Assembly (NCBI GenBank): GCA_024278645.1
Contig: JAJRST010000559.1
Coordinates: 1-5,428, forward strand
Origin: a bacterium
GTDB lineage: Bacteria > Zhuqueibacterota > Zhuqueibacteria > Residuimicrobiales > Krinioviventaceae
Length of the DNA stretch: 5,428 nt
Direction: 5' to 3'
Shown: positions 4,856 through 5,428 of the stretch, piece by piece
How positions within the stretch are numbered: the stretch's first letter is position 1
How the letters are laid out: every line of letters begins with the position of its first letter
Notes under the pieces: generated by a model
What the model saw: only the letters and a program-made list of their open reading frames with translations
Told to the model about the DNA's origin: nothing
The model's database searches: none
Position numbers and translations under genes: made by a program

Positions 4856-5428
4856 CAGGTCGTAGCCGTTGCGCATGCGAAATTCATCGGGCAAGTCGGT
4901 CGTCCAGTTGGCGCCGGACAGTTCGACGCTGTCGCAAAACAGGGCGCGAATTTCATTGCCCATAACGCCGCCGAACAGCGGGTTTAGCGCATCGGATGTA
5001 CGATTGAGATATTTGCGCACCGCCTGCTTGTTGAAATGGTCGAGCACCGGGCCGTCCGCCCCCTTGGCGCCGAACGTCACCTGGCGAAATTTGTTGCGCC
5101 AGGTGACGATATACACATCCCATTCGCCGCCGGGGATATCCGCGCGCAGGATGTTTTCTCCGTCCACAAAAAGAGTCAGGTCGATGGCGTCGTCAAGGGA
5201 GGTGATTTTTGCCGGGAAGAGTTTAATCTGCAATAATTTGTGATCGGCGTCGTCGGGGATGTCGATTTTTTTCTGCAGCGAGACCGGACCTTCGACGCGT
5301 TGCACCTCCAACTCGACGCCCTGAATGGTCTCGTCGTCCTGCAAAAAGTCGCCGCCAAAGGGCCAGCCCGTGCCGATGATCATATCGACGACCATATCCA
5401 GGTCGTGCGCTTCCTGCACCGCCGCCGA
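4853..5428 (-). pseudogene. GH106-like alpha-L-rhamnosidase, upstream part (open at window edge)
   Basis: The frame is open from the right edge (base 5428) and runs 191 codons to TAA at 4855-4853. The true start lies outside the window, so GTG at 5419 is an internal valine and not a start. MIIGTGWPFGG (about residues 16-26 of the visible part), VLDHFNKQAVRKYL, MGNEIRALFCDSVEL (Glu169) and the end DEFRMRNGYDL are characteristic of the GH106 catalytic region. In this family GYDL is normally followed by one residue and then a P-[WY]-L-P motif. Here that residue is replaced by TAA and PWLP follows directly in frame, so this and the next fragment are one gene. A product ending here would lack most of the barrel and the C-terminal domains and should be inactive. 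Any signal peptide and N-terminal domain would be encoded beyond the window. Confidence 0.85.

Noticed and set aside
3833..4987. Open frame of 384 codons on the plus strand, opposite the rhamnosidase gene
   Set aside because: It is rich in Arg, Val and Gln in the manner of an antisense shadow of a GC-rich gene. It has no convincing ribosome binding site or recognisable domain, and it lies fully opposite a conserved GH106 frame.
1..5428. CRISPR array, insertion sequence, attachment site or tRNA
   Set aside because: I saw no regularly spaced repeats, transposase-like frames with terminal inverted repeats, or cloverleaf-like sequence on either strand.

Overview
The window looks like a chromosomal stretch from a Gram-negative bacterium with an outer membrane. 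It contains a predicted lipoprotein, two predicted signal-peptide-bearing outer-membrane beta-barrel proteins, and part of a large GH106-type alpha-L-rhamnosidase. This mix, with purine-rich ribosome binding sites and no repeats or mobile elements, fits an uncultured FCB-group or related lineage (Bacteroidota, Ignavibacteria, Calditrichota, KSB1-like). That placement is an inference from protein style, not a marker-gene assignment.

Layout. Positions 1-106 hold the possible last codons of an upstream plus-strand gene and a strong intrinsic terminator. Positions 107-545 are AT-rich and carry no ordinary gene. They hold a consensus -35 box (TTGACA), a terminator-like hairpin, and then an odd unit: a 12-nt perfect Shine-Dalgarno match, a four-codon mini-ORF (start-Arg-Arg-Arg-stop, all AGA), and an 8-bp GC-rich hairpin that starts three bases after the stop codon. 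This unit lies 55 nt upstream of a lipoprotein gene (546-1592). That gene is followed 17 nt later by a beta-barrel gene starting at TTG (1610-2224), and the pair is closed by a perfect 12-bp terminator (2232-2267). A second small beta-barrel gene (2326-2847) follows, ending in a strong GC-rich terminator (2872-2923).

The rest of the window (2987-5428) is on the minus strand, convergent with the block above. It is one continuous GH106-like reading frame, open at the window edge and broken by a single in-frame TAA at 4853-4855. The frame is unchanged across the stop, and the protein sequence on both sides reads as the same conserved family. This is either a fresh nonsense mutation or a sequence error.

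The three plus-strand genes all encode exported envelope proteins and may act together at the outer membrane, but none has an assignable biochemical function from sequence alone. The rhamnosidase would remove alpha-L-rhamnose from plant or microbial polysaccharides. No functional link between it and the envelope genes is visible. The most unusual signal is the mini-ORF/hairpin leader at 431-490, which resembles a translation-sensing leader but is not a class I recognise.
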